A DNA stretch of 64,000 bases. Source: Heyndrickxia acidicola (GTDB lineage: Bacteria > Bacillota > Bacilli > Bacillales > Bacillaceae_C). The notes beneath the pieces were generated by a model that saw only the letters and a list, made by a program, of their open reading frames with translations, was not told where the DNA came from and made no database searches. Numbering within the stretch: the first letter of the stretch is position 1; the number at the start of each line of letters is the position of its first letter. Positions 1 through 7,921 of the stretch are shown here, piece by piece. The stretch lies in the NCBI RefSeq assembly GCF_001636425.1, contig NZ_KV440953.1, positions 2,244,847-2,308,846 on the forward strand, given 5' to 3'. A program made the position numbers and the translations under genes.

Positions 1-719
1 TCCTGGCTGTTGCCTTCCTCAACCAGCTGGCCTTTATACATAATTCCAATCCTGTCACACATATGACGGATGACACCAAGATCATGGCTTATAAATAAAT
101 AAGTTAGATTGAACTCCTTTTGTATATCCTTCATAAAATTTATTACCTGGGCTTGTACAGAAACGTCTAAGGCAGAAACAGGTTCATCTGCTATAATTAG
201 TTGCGGATTAAGCGTCAGGGCCCTTGCGATTCCAATCCTTTGCCTTTGTCCTCCTGAAAACTCATGTGGATATTTGTAAATGCTCTCCGAATTAAGGCCG
301 ACTTTTTCAATTACCTCTTGTACTTTATGCATTTCTTCTCCTGCGGTAAGCTTATAAAAATTCCGAAGAGGTTCTGCTATAATATCAAGTACTCTCTTTT
401 TAGGATTTAATGACGAATATGGATCCTGAAAAATCATTTGAATTTCTTTTCGGTACTGGTTAAATTCCTTTGGCTTGATAGCAGCTAAATTTTTGCCCTT
501 ATAATTGATTTCTCCGGAGGTTGCTCGATTTAGGCCTATAAGCGTTCTGCCGGTTGTAGACTTTCCACAGCCAGATTCTCCTACAAGTCCATATGTTTCT
601 CCTTTATTCAGTTCGAAGCTGATTCCATCAACAGCTTTCACATTTTCTACAACTCTTCGAAAAAAACCACCTCGAACCGGATAATAAACTTTTAAGTTAT
701 TTACTTTAAGAAATGTCAT
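1..719 (-). CDS. appF: Oligopeptide ABC transporter ATP-binding protein AppF (partial)
   Basis: Cytoplasmic ATPase of an App/Opp-type oligopeptide importer; it would pair with AppD to power peptide uptake. The visible part carries Walker A (GESGCGKST), Q-loop (IFQDP), the ABC signature (FSGGQRQR), Walker B (LIIADEP) and the H-loop (ISHDLG). The C-terminus runs off the left edge of the window, so the gene is incomplete here. Its ATG at 719 lies 14 nt inside the end of appD, with an AGGAG ribosome site about 8 nt upstream, so translation is probably coupled. The permease and binding-protein genes are expected beyond the edge, as in the B. subtilis app order. OppF of a paralogous system is the only real alternative. 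Confidence 0.9.
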   Translation of the reverse strand, partial: MTFLKVNNLKVYYPVRGGFFRRVVENVKAVDGISFELNKGETYGLVGESGCGKSTTGRTLIGLNRATSGEINYKGKNLAAIKPKEFNQYRKEIQMIFQDPYSSLNPKKRVLDIIAEPLRNFYKLTAGEEMHKVQEVIEKVGLNSESIYKYPHEFSGGQRQRIGIARALTLNPQLIIADEPVSALDVSVQAQVINFMKDIQKEFNLTYLFISHDLGVIRHMCDRIGIMYKGQLVEEGNSQ

Positions 720-1728
720 AGTTTTGCTCTCCTACTTTTTGATCTGGGAAGTGGAAGTTTTTATAGCAGGAACATCTTACATAATGGTTCGGTTCTATCT
801 CTTGCAGAACAGGATTTTCTTCATGTTCATTTTGGTTAATCCATGGAATACGTGACTTAAATCTGCACCCGGTTCTTGGCAATTTGGTCAACGGGGGTAC
901 AATTCCTTCTATTACATGTAAGCGGTCCGCGTCACTTTTGGAAGAGGGGATTGAATTTAGCAAAGATCGGGTATATGGATGTAAAGGATTATGAAAAATT
1001 GTATAAACATCGGCCATTTCAACAATTTCTCCTGCATACATTACAGCTACGCGATCAGCCATTTCCGAAACAACTCCCAAATCATGGGTGATTAGTACAA
1101 TGCCTGTTTTCAGCTGTTTTTGGAGATCCTTCAACAAGTCCATTATTTGTGCCTGAATAGTAACATCAAGTGCAGTTGTCGGTTCATCTGCAATAATTAA
1201 TGAAGGTTCACAAGCAATTGCAATGGCAATAACAATCCTTTGTCTCATCCCTCCAGATAGTTCATGAGGAAACTGCATGTACGTACGTTCAGGAACGGGA
1301 ATTCCCACTTGCTTTAACAAATCCAAAGTCCTCTTCTTTTTTTGAGATGGAGAAAGCTTTAAATGGTAACTCATGCTTTCTTCAATTTGTTTCCCCACTC
1401 TCATTAATGGATTTAATGCAGATAAAGGATCCTGGAATATCATACCGATATCCTTTCCCCGAATTTTATTTAATTTTTGATCATTCAAAGATAATAAATC
1501 TATTCCATTGAAATCTATTTTTCCATCTATTTTCGTACGTTCTTTTGGATGAAGCCCCATTACAGAAAGGGCTAGAGCACTCTTCCCGCACCCTGATTCA
1601 CCTACTATTGCCACAACTTCATTTTCATTAATAGTTAAAGTAACATCATCCACTGCTGCATGATAATGTTCCTGTATGCGGAATGAGGTACAAAGATTTC
1701 GGATTTGTAAAAGTGGTGTGTTCCCCAT
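706..1728 (-). CDS. appD: Oligopeptide ABC transporter ATP-binding protein AppD
   Basis: First ATPase of the peptide importer, 340 residues, normal length for OppD/AppD. Walker A (GESGCGKS) is at about 43-50, the Q-loop near 98, the signature LSGGMRQR at 157-164, Walker B with ADEPTTALD near 180 and the switch His near 215. A C-terminal oligopeptide-transporter extension holds the usual Cys residues (TGCRF and RCSC). The ATG at 1728 follows an AGGGGG site. It starts a probable operon with appF, which it overlaps. Placement next to yjaZ-fabF-fabH matches B. subtilis and supports AppD over the paralog OppD. Confidence 0.9.
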   Translation of the reverse strand: MGNTPLLQIRNLCTSFRIQEHYHAAVDDVTLTINENEVVAIVGESGCGKSALALSVMGLHPKERTKIDGKIDFNGIDLLSLNDQKLNKIRGKDIGMIFQDPLSALNPLMRVGKQIEESMSYHLKLSPSQKKKRTLDLLKQVGIPVPERTYMQFPHELSGGMRQRIVIAIAIACEPSLIIADEPTTALDVTIQAQIMDLLKDLQKQLKTGIVLITHDLGVVSEMADRVAVMYAGEIVEMADVYTIFHNPLHPYTRSLLNSIPSSKSDADRLHVIEGIVPPLTKLPRTGCRFKSRIPWINQNEHEENPVLQEIEPNHYVRCSCYKNFHFPDQKVGEQNYDIS

Positions 1729-1885
1729 TTAACAGCCCCCTAATTTGAAAGTACTAGATGCAATATTCCAAAAAGTCTAAAGACTTATATTTAATTGATA
1801 TATTTGAATAAAATAATATTACAATTAGTTTACAGTTGCAAGTGTTTTTTTAATTATCTTACTATTTTCGACAAATACGTAGGCT

Positions 1886-1907
1886 GAAAACCCTGTTCTA
1901 TAGGGCT
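1886..1907 (-). terminator. Weak terminator after yjaZ
   Basis: On the minus strand CCCT and AGGG pair around a 7-nt loop and are followed by TTTTC. The stem is short, so it may be leaky. Confidence 0.4.
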
Positions 1908-1911
1908 TTTG

Positions 1912-2694
1912 TTATTCCAAAAAATTTCTAATTAGTAAGTCTTTTGAAGGAATGTCGATTTTTTCTTGTGTAGAAAATGGATAATTCTTCTTATATTCCT
2001 CTATTATTTTATACCCTAGAGCATAGCCCATCATGTGTGGAACCAGTCTTTTACCGAATAGCAAATCATCATGGATTCTCTCTTTCTTCAAGACATTTAA
2101 CCTGCCCTTAAAATCACTGTTCCAGAAACGCTTCAGGAGTTTATCTGAATGTCCTTTGCTCATTTTTGCTACATACTTTTCCCCGCAGTATTCTTCAACT
2201 GCATGTTCAGCAAGCCCCTCGAGCACCATGGAATCGAGCAAAGTAAAATCAAACGGCTTCTTTCTCAGTTTTTGAATTCGAGCAGCGTGATGATATTCAT
2301 GGATAAACAGCGCTTCCCACTCTTTTTTATCGGCAAGTGGAGAAAGGAACAAGTATAAATCTTTTTCAATTGTAACTCCAGATTTTCCATTGGTTTGGCG
2401 CATTAATTGTCGATTCGTTACATTTATCGGAAAAATGTAGATATTCACTTCCGGGCCATTAAATATCTTTTTATATTTCAAATATAAGTTTTCAATGATT
2501 TCCCATGCCTTGACAGTTTTCAATTCTTCATAAACAACCTTGGAGTGTCCAGATGGCTGGTACATGCCAAAAAATTTTAGATAATCATAAAAGCCGCTCA
2601 CTTCATCCGTTCTGAATGAGCTTGTTTTTTTCAGTAAATCGATTGGTTTATAAAAGTGTTCATCCAGCCATTTATCTGTCCTAATAACACCCAT
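1912..2694 (-). CDS. yjaZ: DUF2268 putative zinc protease YjaZ
   Basis: 260-residue protein of the YjaZ/DUF2268 family, annotated as predicted Zn-dependent proteases. A HExxH motif (HEYHH, residues 132-136) sits in the C-terminal half and is the expected zinc site; no signal peptide or membrane segment is visible. The ATG at 2694 follows an AGGAGA site. It lies between fabF and appD, the same place as in B. subtilis, with its own promoter space on both sides. The substrate is unknown; protease activity is inferred only from the family and motif. Confidence 0.85.
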   Translation of the reverse strand: MGVIRTDKWLDEHFYKPIDLLKKTSSFRTDEVSGFYDYLKFFGMYQPSGHSKVVYEELKTVKAWEIIENLYLKYKKIFNGPEVNIYIFPINVTNRQLMRQTNGKSGVTIEKDLYLFLSPLADKKEWEALFIHEYHHAARIQKLRKKPFDFTLLDSMVLEGLAEHAVEEYCGEKYVAKMSKGHSDKLLKRFWNSDFKGRLNVLKKERIHDDLLFGKRLVPHMMGYALGYKIIEEYKKNYPFSTQEKIDIPSKDLLIRNFLE

Positions 2695-2790
2695 TATTTT
2701 TCAGTTCTCCTCTTCCCCTCATATTTGTTGTTATCATATGCTGAAGTAATGGAATGGGTTTAGGATTACATGCTTTCATATAATTCAAAG

Positions 2791-2822
2791 AAAAAGACAG
2801 GAACCAACATGTCCCTGTCTTC
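2791..2822 (-). terminator. Rho-independent terminator after fabF
   Basis: Minus-strand hairpin with GACAGGGA pairing to TTCCTGTC, followed by TTTTTC. It lies directly behind the fabF stop and closes the fabH-fabF unit. Confidence 0.8.
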
Positions 2823-2826
2823 TGCA

Positions 2827-4068
2827 TTATTTTTCAAACTTTTTAAATACAAGTGTTGCATTATGTCCGCCAAATCCCAAAGAGTTGCTCATTACGACAT
2901 TTACATTGCCGTTTCGTGCTTCATTAGCAACATAGTCCAAATCACACTCAGGATCAGGTGTTTCCAAGTTAATGGTTGGAGGTATTTTTCCGTCTTTAAT
3001 AGCCAGTACGGAAAATATAGCTTCAATACCGCCAGCAGCACCCAGTAAATGGCCTGTCATGGATTTTGTCGAACTCATGGCAAGCTTATAAGCATGATCG
3101 CCAAAGACCTCTTTTACAGCCATCGTTTCATACTTGTCGTTATAACCTGTACTTGTTCCATGCGCATTAATATAGTCTACTGACTCTGGAGATAACTCTC
3201 CATCATTCAGCGCCATTTTCATCGCACGCGCGCCGCCTTCGCCTCCAGGAGCAGGAGCAGTGATATGATGGGCATCCCCAGTTGATCCATATCCTACAAC
3301 CTCAGCGTATATTTTTGCACCGCGAGCCAGCGCGTATTCCATTTCTTCCAGCACAACAATCCCGGCACCTTCTCCGATAACAAATCCGTCACGATTTAAA
3401 TCAAATGGCCTGCTTGCCGTGTTGGGATCAGGATTTGTCGAAAGAGCTGTATTTGCTGAGAAACCAGCAAGTGACATTCTTGTAATAGGGGCTTCTGCAC
3501 CACCGGAAATCATTACATCTGCATCTCCGCGCTGGATTGCCTTAAAGGCATCTCCAATTGAATTTGTCCCAGTTGCACATGCGGTTACTGTGCAGGAGTT
3601 AATTCCCTTTGCTCCGAGCAAAATAGAAACCTGACCTGCAGCCATATCCGGAATCATCATTGGCACGAAGAATGGGCTGACACGGCGGTAGCCGCGATTT
3701 AAAAAGACTTCAAACTGCTGCTCGAAAGTCTCCATTCCTCCAATGCCAGAACCAATCCAAACGCCAACCCTTTCAGCGTTTTCTTCATTAATGGTGAGAT
3801 TGGCATCCTTAACTGCCATCGTCGAAGCAGCGATGGCATAATGTGTAAAGCGATCCATTTTACGGGCTTCTTTCTTTTCTAAGTAAGCCTCAATGTCAAA
3901 ATCCTTCACTTCCGCTGCAACCTTTGCAGGATAATCTTCAGGATTCAGCCTTGTTAGAGGGCCAATGCCTGATTTTCCATCGATAAGATTCTTCCAGGTT
4001 GTATCCACGTCATTTCCAAGTGGAGTCACGGCTCCAATTCCTGTAATTACTACACGTTTATTTTCCAT
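2827..4068 (-). CDS. fabF: Beta-ketoacyl-ACP synthase II FabF
   Basis: Condensing enzyme that elongates acyl-ACP with malonyl-ACP in type II fatty acid synthesis. The Cys-His-His triad is visible: Cys164 (TACATGTNS), His303 (NAHGTSTG) and His340 (TGHLLGAAG). From the chosen ATG at 4068 it is 413 residues, the normal FabF length. Two upstream in-frame ATGs exist, but GAAGGAG lies 9 nt before 4068 and overlaps the others. It follows fabH by about 120 nt on the same strand and ends at a strong terminator, so both are probably transcribed from the FapR-controlled promoter upstream of fabH. Confidence 0.95.
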   Translation of the reverse strand: MENKRVVITGIGAVTPLGNDVDTTWKNLIDGKSGIGPLTRLNPEDYPAKVAAEVKDFDIEAYLEKKEARKMDRFTHYAIAASTMAVKDANLTINEENAERVGVWIGSGIGGMETFEQQFEVFLNRGYRRVSPFFVPMMIPDMAAGQVSILLGAKGINSCTVTACATGTNSIGDAFKAIQRGDADVMISGGAEAPITRMSLAGFSANTALSTNPDPNTASRPFDLNRDGFVIGEGAGIVVLEEMEYALARGAKIYAEVVGYGSTGDAHHITAPAPGGEGGARAMKMALNDGELSPESVDYINAHGTSTGYNDKYETMAVKEVFGDHAYKLAMSSTKSMTGHLLGAAGGIEAIFSVLAIKDGKIPPTINLETPDPECDLDYVANEARNGNVNVVMSNSLGFGGHNATLVFKKFEK

Positions 4069-4191
4069 TTTATCCATCTCCTTCACTTAACCAAGAAGAT
4101 TAAATGTTAAGCCATATTTTTTACAGATAATCTCTTCCTTTTTTCTCATTATAATGCAAATATGAATAAATCACTACTCACTAATAACTTG

Positions 4192-5130
4192 TTAACGTCC
4201 CCATCGCATAGCAATGGCTCCCCAAGTTAGTCCTCCGCCAAAGCCAACCAATACCAGAACGTCACCATCTTTGATATTTCCTGCTTCCAGTTCATCCACT
4301 AATGACATTGGAATGGATGCCGAGGAAGTATTTCCATACTTATGAACTGTTTTGGACATTTTTTCAATTGGCAGCTCCAAACGCTGTCTTGAAGATTCCA
4401 TAATACGAATATTAGCTTGATGCGGGATAAGAAAGTTCACATCTTCTTTTGTAAGGCCTGCTTTTTCTAAAACATTCAGGCTGGATTCCCCCATTTGTCT
4501 TACGGCAAATTTAAATACTTCCCGCCCGTTCATGACAATATGTTTGTTTTCATCTTCATAAAGGTATTTTCCACCTGTGCCGTCAGCACCCAATTCAAAA
4601 GATAAAATTCCTTTACCTTCTGAGACAGGGCCCATTACGGCAGCACCGGCACCGTCACCAAACAGAACGGCTGTATTTCGGTCTTCCCAGTTTGTAATCT
4701 TTGAAAGCTTTTCAACACCCACTATTAAAACATACTTATAAGCATTTGACTCAATAAATTGCTTGGCTGTTGCAACACCGTACATAAATCCTGAGCAGGC
4801 AGCGCTAATATCCATTGCCGCTGCTTTTTTTGCACCGAGCCGCTCCTGCAGCATGCAGGAAACCGAAGGAAAAGGAGTGTCCGGTGTTACTGTAGCCACT
4901 AAAATCATATCAATTTCTTCAGGAGTAATTCCCGCATTTTCAATTGCCTTAACTGCTGCCTCATAGGCCAAGTCTGATGTATCATAGTCATCGGAAGCAA
5001 TGCGGCGTTCTTCAATACCTGTACGAGTGCGGATCCATTCGTCAGAGGTATCCATTATCTTTTCCAAATCAAAGTTGGTTAACACTTTTTCCGGATTATA
5101 TTTTCCAACTCCAATAATCCCTGCATTCAT
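4192..5130 (-). CDS. fabH: Beta-ketoacyl-ACP synthase III FabH
   Basis: Starts fatty acid synthesis by condensing an acyl-CoA primer (branched primers in bacilli) with malonyl-ACP. The Cys112-His237-Asn267 triad is present ([23 protein letters not shown]), as is the C-terminal GFGGGLTWG. The start is placed at 5130, where AAGG lies 8 nt upstream and the N-terminus MNAGIIGVG matches FabHA; an ATG two codons upstream sits too close to the site. 312 residues is normal. It resembles FabHA more than FabHB in context (next to fabF and yjaZ). Confidence 0.95.
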   Translation of the reverse strand: MNAGIIGVGKYNPEKVLTNFDLEKIMDTSDEWIRTRTGIEERRIASDDYDTSDLAYEAAVKAIENAGITPEEIDMILVATVTPDTPFPSVSCMLQERLGAKKAAAMDISAACSGFMYGVATAKQFIESNAYKYVLIVGVEKLSKITNWEDRNTAVLFGDGAGAAVMGPVSEGKGILSFELGADGTGGKYLYEDENKHIVMNGREVFKFAVRQMGESSLNVLEKAGLTKEDVNFLIPHQANIRIMESSRQRLELPIEKMSKTVHKYGNTSSASIPMSLVDELEAGNIKDGDVLVLVGFGGGLTWGAIAMRWGR

Positions 5131-5289
5131 CGACATTTCCTTCTTTCCGTAAAAATTTCACTTCCTGCTGCTTCTACAACAGTGCATTTGTTTTCTTTCT
5201 TAATATAAACCTAAAATTCTCTTCTTATTTTGTACATAAACACCAAGAAAATTTTAAATAATTATCATGCCTAAGCTTTTATATCAATT

Positions 5290-5308
5290 ATTATGACCTG
5301 ATACTAAT
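5290..5308 (-). promoter_or_regulatory. FapR operator upstream of fabH-fabF
   Basis: ATTATGACCTGATACTAAT (plus strand) differs in only two central positions from the FapR consensus ATTAGTACCTGATACTAAT. It overlaps and follows the -10 box of the fabH promoter, where FapR represses fatty acid genes until malonyl-CoA rises. No fapR gene is in this window. Confidence 0.85.
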
Positions 5309-5335
5309 TATAGCAGTCTGAATACATTTTGTCAT
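5307..5335 (-). promoter_or_regulatory. SigA promoter of fabH-fabF
   Basis: Minus strand: -35 ATGACA (5330-5335), 17-bp spacer, -10 TATAAT (5307-5312). One mismatch in the -35, perfect -10 and perfect spacing. The FapR operator begins at the -10. Confidence 0.8.
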
Positions 5336-5434
5336 CCATCAAACATTGTCGAAAATCACCCATGACATTCGTCCATCCCCATTCCTTTTTTGTGCATATG
5401 GTGTATTGACAAAGAATAGGGGGTGTATAGCCAG

Positions 5435-5782
5435 ATGAGTGAAGACATACAAAGAGAAGAAACCATTATGGAATCTCCAATGGAGGAAAGTGTTCAAGAG
5501 GTTGGTAATACAGTCGGAGTCCATCCTTTTGATCGGATGTTTTTTGGAAGGAGAGGCATACAGAATAGGAGAGGACTGGTCCAAAAAGAACAGGAACCAG
5601 CTAATTCAGGCTCCATAGACGGAATGCTTGACGGAATACTCAATAATGAAACATTTAAAAATATCGACTTTGATGAGATGTTAAATCATGTCGATAAATT
5701 AATGGTTTCTCTCAGTGAATTGCGCCCAATGTTTAAAAAAGTCACGCCTTTTATGGAAAAATTCCTCCAAAAGGATAAATAA
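5435..5782 (+). CDS. Conserved hypothetical acidic protein
   Basis: 115-residue protein that I do not recognise. It is hydrophilic, with an acidic N-terminus, a basic stretch in the middle (FFGRRGIQNRRG, about residues 36-47) and a helical C-terminal half rich in Met, Leu and Lys. No signal peptide, membrane segment or known motif is visible. The ATG at 5435 follows AGGGGGTG at about 9 nt; a GTG four codons upstream overlaps that site. It faces away from fabH, stands alone and ends at a strong bidirectional terminator. The position corresponds to the yjzB/comZ region of B. subtilis, but the sequence does not look like ComZ. Confidence 0.7.
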   Translation: MSEDIQREETIMESPMEESVQEVGNTVGVHPFDRMFFGRRGIQNRRGLVQKEQEPANSGSIDGMLDGILNNETFKNIDFDEMLNHVDKLMVSLSELRPMFKKVTPFMEKFLQKDK

Positions 5783-5790
5783 TTCGAAAA

Positions 5791-5835
5791 AGAGCAGATA
5801 AGGAGTTTAATGAAAGGTCCTTATCTGCTCTTTTA
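5791..5835. terminator. Bidirectional terminator
   Basis: GAGCAGATAAGGA pairs perfectly with TCCTTATCTGCTC around a 13-nt loop, with T-rich tails on both sides. It serves the plus gene ending at 5782 and the minus gene ending at 5859. Confidence 0.9.
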
Positions 5836-5858
5836 TTTTTGGATAGGCAGGACCGGGA

Positions 5859-6656
5859 TTATTTACAAAAATCATTCACCCGCTGCTTTTGAATTCTAAA
5901 AACCTGTAATGGGGACACCGTTTCAGCAACAGGTATTACTTTTACATCACTGAGGTTCTTTTCAAGAATGATTCTGTCCTCCTTATAGCCCTTTTTCAAG
6001 GCCTCAAGACATAAAAGCCAGTTTCCTTCCTTTTCACTCTTAAGCAAAAACCTGGATTTATTATCTCCTTTTCTAGATTCCTTAATTAAAGTATGAACTG
6101 CATCTGTGATAAAGATGGCATCCTCAGGATCATCAAGAAACCGGTCCTTTATATCTTCATTTAAAATCTGTTGAAACAAATAACCCTCAGGCTGCCATGG
6201 CCCAAACAAAGTTGGAACATATACCACTTGCCACTTTTGTTCTTTTATTATCTCCATACACTCCTGAAGCATTGAATAAATCACTTTATATTCATCCCTG
6301 TTATCGTTCAATAGCTGGCTCGGAGCAATGAAAACAGTTAATTCAATACGGTCTCGAGCAGATTTCATAAAAGTAATGAGATCTTTTTTTAAGAAGTAAA
6401 TAGATTCTTCATCCATTCTTGTCGCATAATCAAATAGAGGAATAAAACAGGTTACTTTCTCTGGGATCATTGCTTCTTCCAATACTGGCGAAAAAGTCAG
6501 ATTTGCATTTCTTCCAATCTCAAGCCATTTTTCTTCATATAATCCGCTGTCCCATTCTCCATAATCAAACGCATAAACACAGCTGCCTTCTTCCAGAAGT
6601 GCCTTACAAATTTCAAAACCAAGAAACTCTCTTGCCGACAATACCACACTGTTCAA
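5859..6656 (-). CDS. yjaV: YjaV-like Rossmann/extended-SDR-like protein
   Basis: 265 residues with the overall layout of a nucleotide-sugar epimerase-like SDR: an N-terminal beta-alpha start, a C-terminal YVPTLFGPWQP segment and a later FITDAVHTLI stretch. The dinucleotide-binding glycine motif is not evident at the N-terminus. The YxxxK catalytic pair reads YSMLQ, so the lysine is missing and dehydrogenase activity is doubtful. The start is TTG at 6656 behind a run of G residues; a GTG at codon 4 is possible. It lies between fabH and yjaU as in B. subtilis. Function unknown. Confidence 0.65.
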   Translation of the reverse strand: MNSVVLSAREFLGFEICKALLEEGSCVYAFDYGEWDSGLYEEKWLEIGRNANLTFSPVLEEAMIPEKVTCFIPLFDYATRMDEESIYFLKKDLITFMKSARDRIELTVFIAPSQLLNDNRDEYKVIYSMLQECMEIIKEQKWQVVYVPTLFGPWQPEGYLFQQILNEDIKDRFLDDPEDAIFITDAVHTLIKESRKGDNKSRFLLKSEKEGNWLLCLEALKKGYKEDRIILEKNLSDVKVIPVAETVSPLQVFRIQKQRVNDFCK

Positions 6657-6782
6657 AAAAGAGCCCCCCCTAACTCCCCGCTTACCTTATATGCTATGCT
6701 GAACAGCATAAAAAATTTTAACTTTAGTTGCTGAACTTTCCTTTTTTTTAATTGGAAGGAAATCATTAGTCAAAATAACAAG

Positions 6783-7523
6783 CTATAATTGTTTTTCGTA
6801 TTCATGGAAAAAAGCAGCCATCTTTCTAGGAATGCCAAGACGATTTTCAAAAAGGAGATAATGGCACATTACCTGCAAATGCTCCGTCTTTCTCTTTTCG
6901 TATATCTTTTCAAGGAACTCTTTCTGCTTCGTATACATATTCCGGTCAATGATTTGAAGGATATACAGCGGAACTTCCATATCTGCTAAAATCCGGGATG
7001 AATCCTCATAATAATTGTCTATGACAAAATCCATACCGCATTCACCGTAGGCGGTTTGAATCTCCTTCAAAAGTTTTTTGTAAAAAAATATCCTGTTTTT
7101 TTCCTGGTCAATATGCGCTCTCAATGAAATGCAAGGATTTAAAAGAACGATTGACCGAAGCCTATCCTGTAAAAATGGAAGTAGCTTGATCGCCGTCAAC
7201 GCACCCATCCCTTCCGCAAGGATATGGATTTTTTCATTTAAGATCGCTTTCTTCATGATTAGGTGATACAATCCCCTGGCAAGCTGAACGGAAGCAGCGT
7301 TTCCCCAATGGTTTCCATATAGGTTAGAATAGTATACAAGATAGCCGGCATTTGTTAAATTGTGAATCATGGCCTCTCTGTCTGCATTTTGTGTCCAGTA
7401 ACTTGTCTCTTCTTGAACAAAGTGCTGCTGGTCGCCAATGATGAAAATCGCAAAACCATTCGGCTTTTCAGGGTAATGCACATTGCACCATTGCTTATTA
7501 AATAAAAATGATTCTTGCCTCAT
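6783..7523 (-). CDS. yjaU: YjaU-like alpha/beta hydrolase-fold protein
   Basis: 246 residues with an alpha/beta hydrolase profile, including the IYILAEGMGALTAIK-type strand-elbow-helix region (near 120-135) and a later SIVLLNPCIS strand. At the nucleophile elbow the usual G-x-S-x-G reads A-E-G-M-G, so the catalytic serine is replaced by glycine and hydrolysis by the normal mechanism is unlikely. The ATG at 7523 follows GAAGGAG. It lies about 130 nt upstream of yjaV on the same strand, and the two may share a transcript. The role is unknown; the fold call is fairly safe, the symbol rests on gene order. Confidence 0.65.
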   Translation of the reverse strand: MRQESFLFNKQWCNVHYPEKPNGFAIFIIGDQQHFVQEETSYWTQNADREAMIHNLTNAGYLVYYSNLYGNHWGNAASVQLARGLYHLIMKKAILNEKIHILAEGMGALTAIKLLPFLQDRLRSIVLLNPCISLRAHIDQEKNRIFFYKKLLKEIQTAYGECGMDFVIDNYYEDSSRILADMEVPLYILQIIDRNMYTKQKEFLEKIYEKRKTEHLQVMCHYLLFENRLGIPRKMAAFFHEYEKQL

Positions 7524-7698
7524 AAGGATGTCTCCTTCTTGCAGTATAAATCAATTTACCATATGCATAAGGATTGGTATTGGAAGAGAAAATAGCCTAA
7601 AAGAATTCACTTTATTAATAAATGGAGTTGTGGTAATCTAAAGTGAGGATTTTTGAGTTAATACCCATCTTTAATTGATGATATTTGGGGTGATAGAA

Positions 7699-7878
7699 AT
7701 GAAATATGTCTTTACATTGATCTGGACTTTCCTTTTAGTTCAAATGCTTTTTTATGTGACAAGCTCTATGACTAATACAGGCTATAGCTTCCAAACTGCA
7801 ACAATTCTTTCTGTAATCTTCACTATTCTTATTATTGCAGTCAGTTCAAGCATACCAAAAGCATCAAACGAGCATTAA
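7699..7878 (+). CDS. yjzD: DUF2929 small membrane protein
   Basis: 59 residues with two hydrophobic segments (about 4-20 and 34-51) joined by a short polar loop, and a short charged tail. Length, layout and the WTFLLVQML start fit the DUF2929/YjzD family of small bacillar membrane proteins. The ATG at 7699 is chosen because GGGGTGA lies 6 nt upstream; longer frames lack a site. It is a single-gene unit facing clpB and shares a bidirectional terminator with it. Function unknown; the gene symbol is from memory of the family. Confidence 0.7.
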   Translation: MKYVFTLIWTFLLVQMLFYVTSSMTNTGYSFQTATILSVIFTILIIAVSSSIPKASNEH

Positions 7879-7915
7879 AAAACCTTCCTTTGAATGGAAG
7901 GTTTTTTCTTTTTTT
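7877..7915. terminator. Bidirectional terminator between yjzD and clpB
   Basis: AACCTTCC pairs with GGAAGGTT around a 7-nt loop and is flanked by A and T runs, serving both converging genes. Confidence 0.9.
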
Positions 7916-7921
7916 ACAGCC

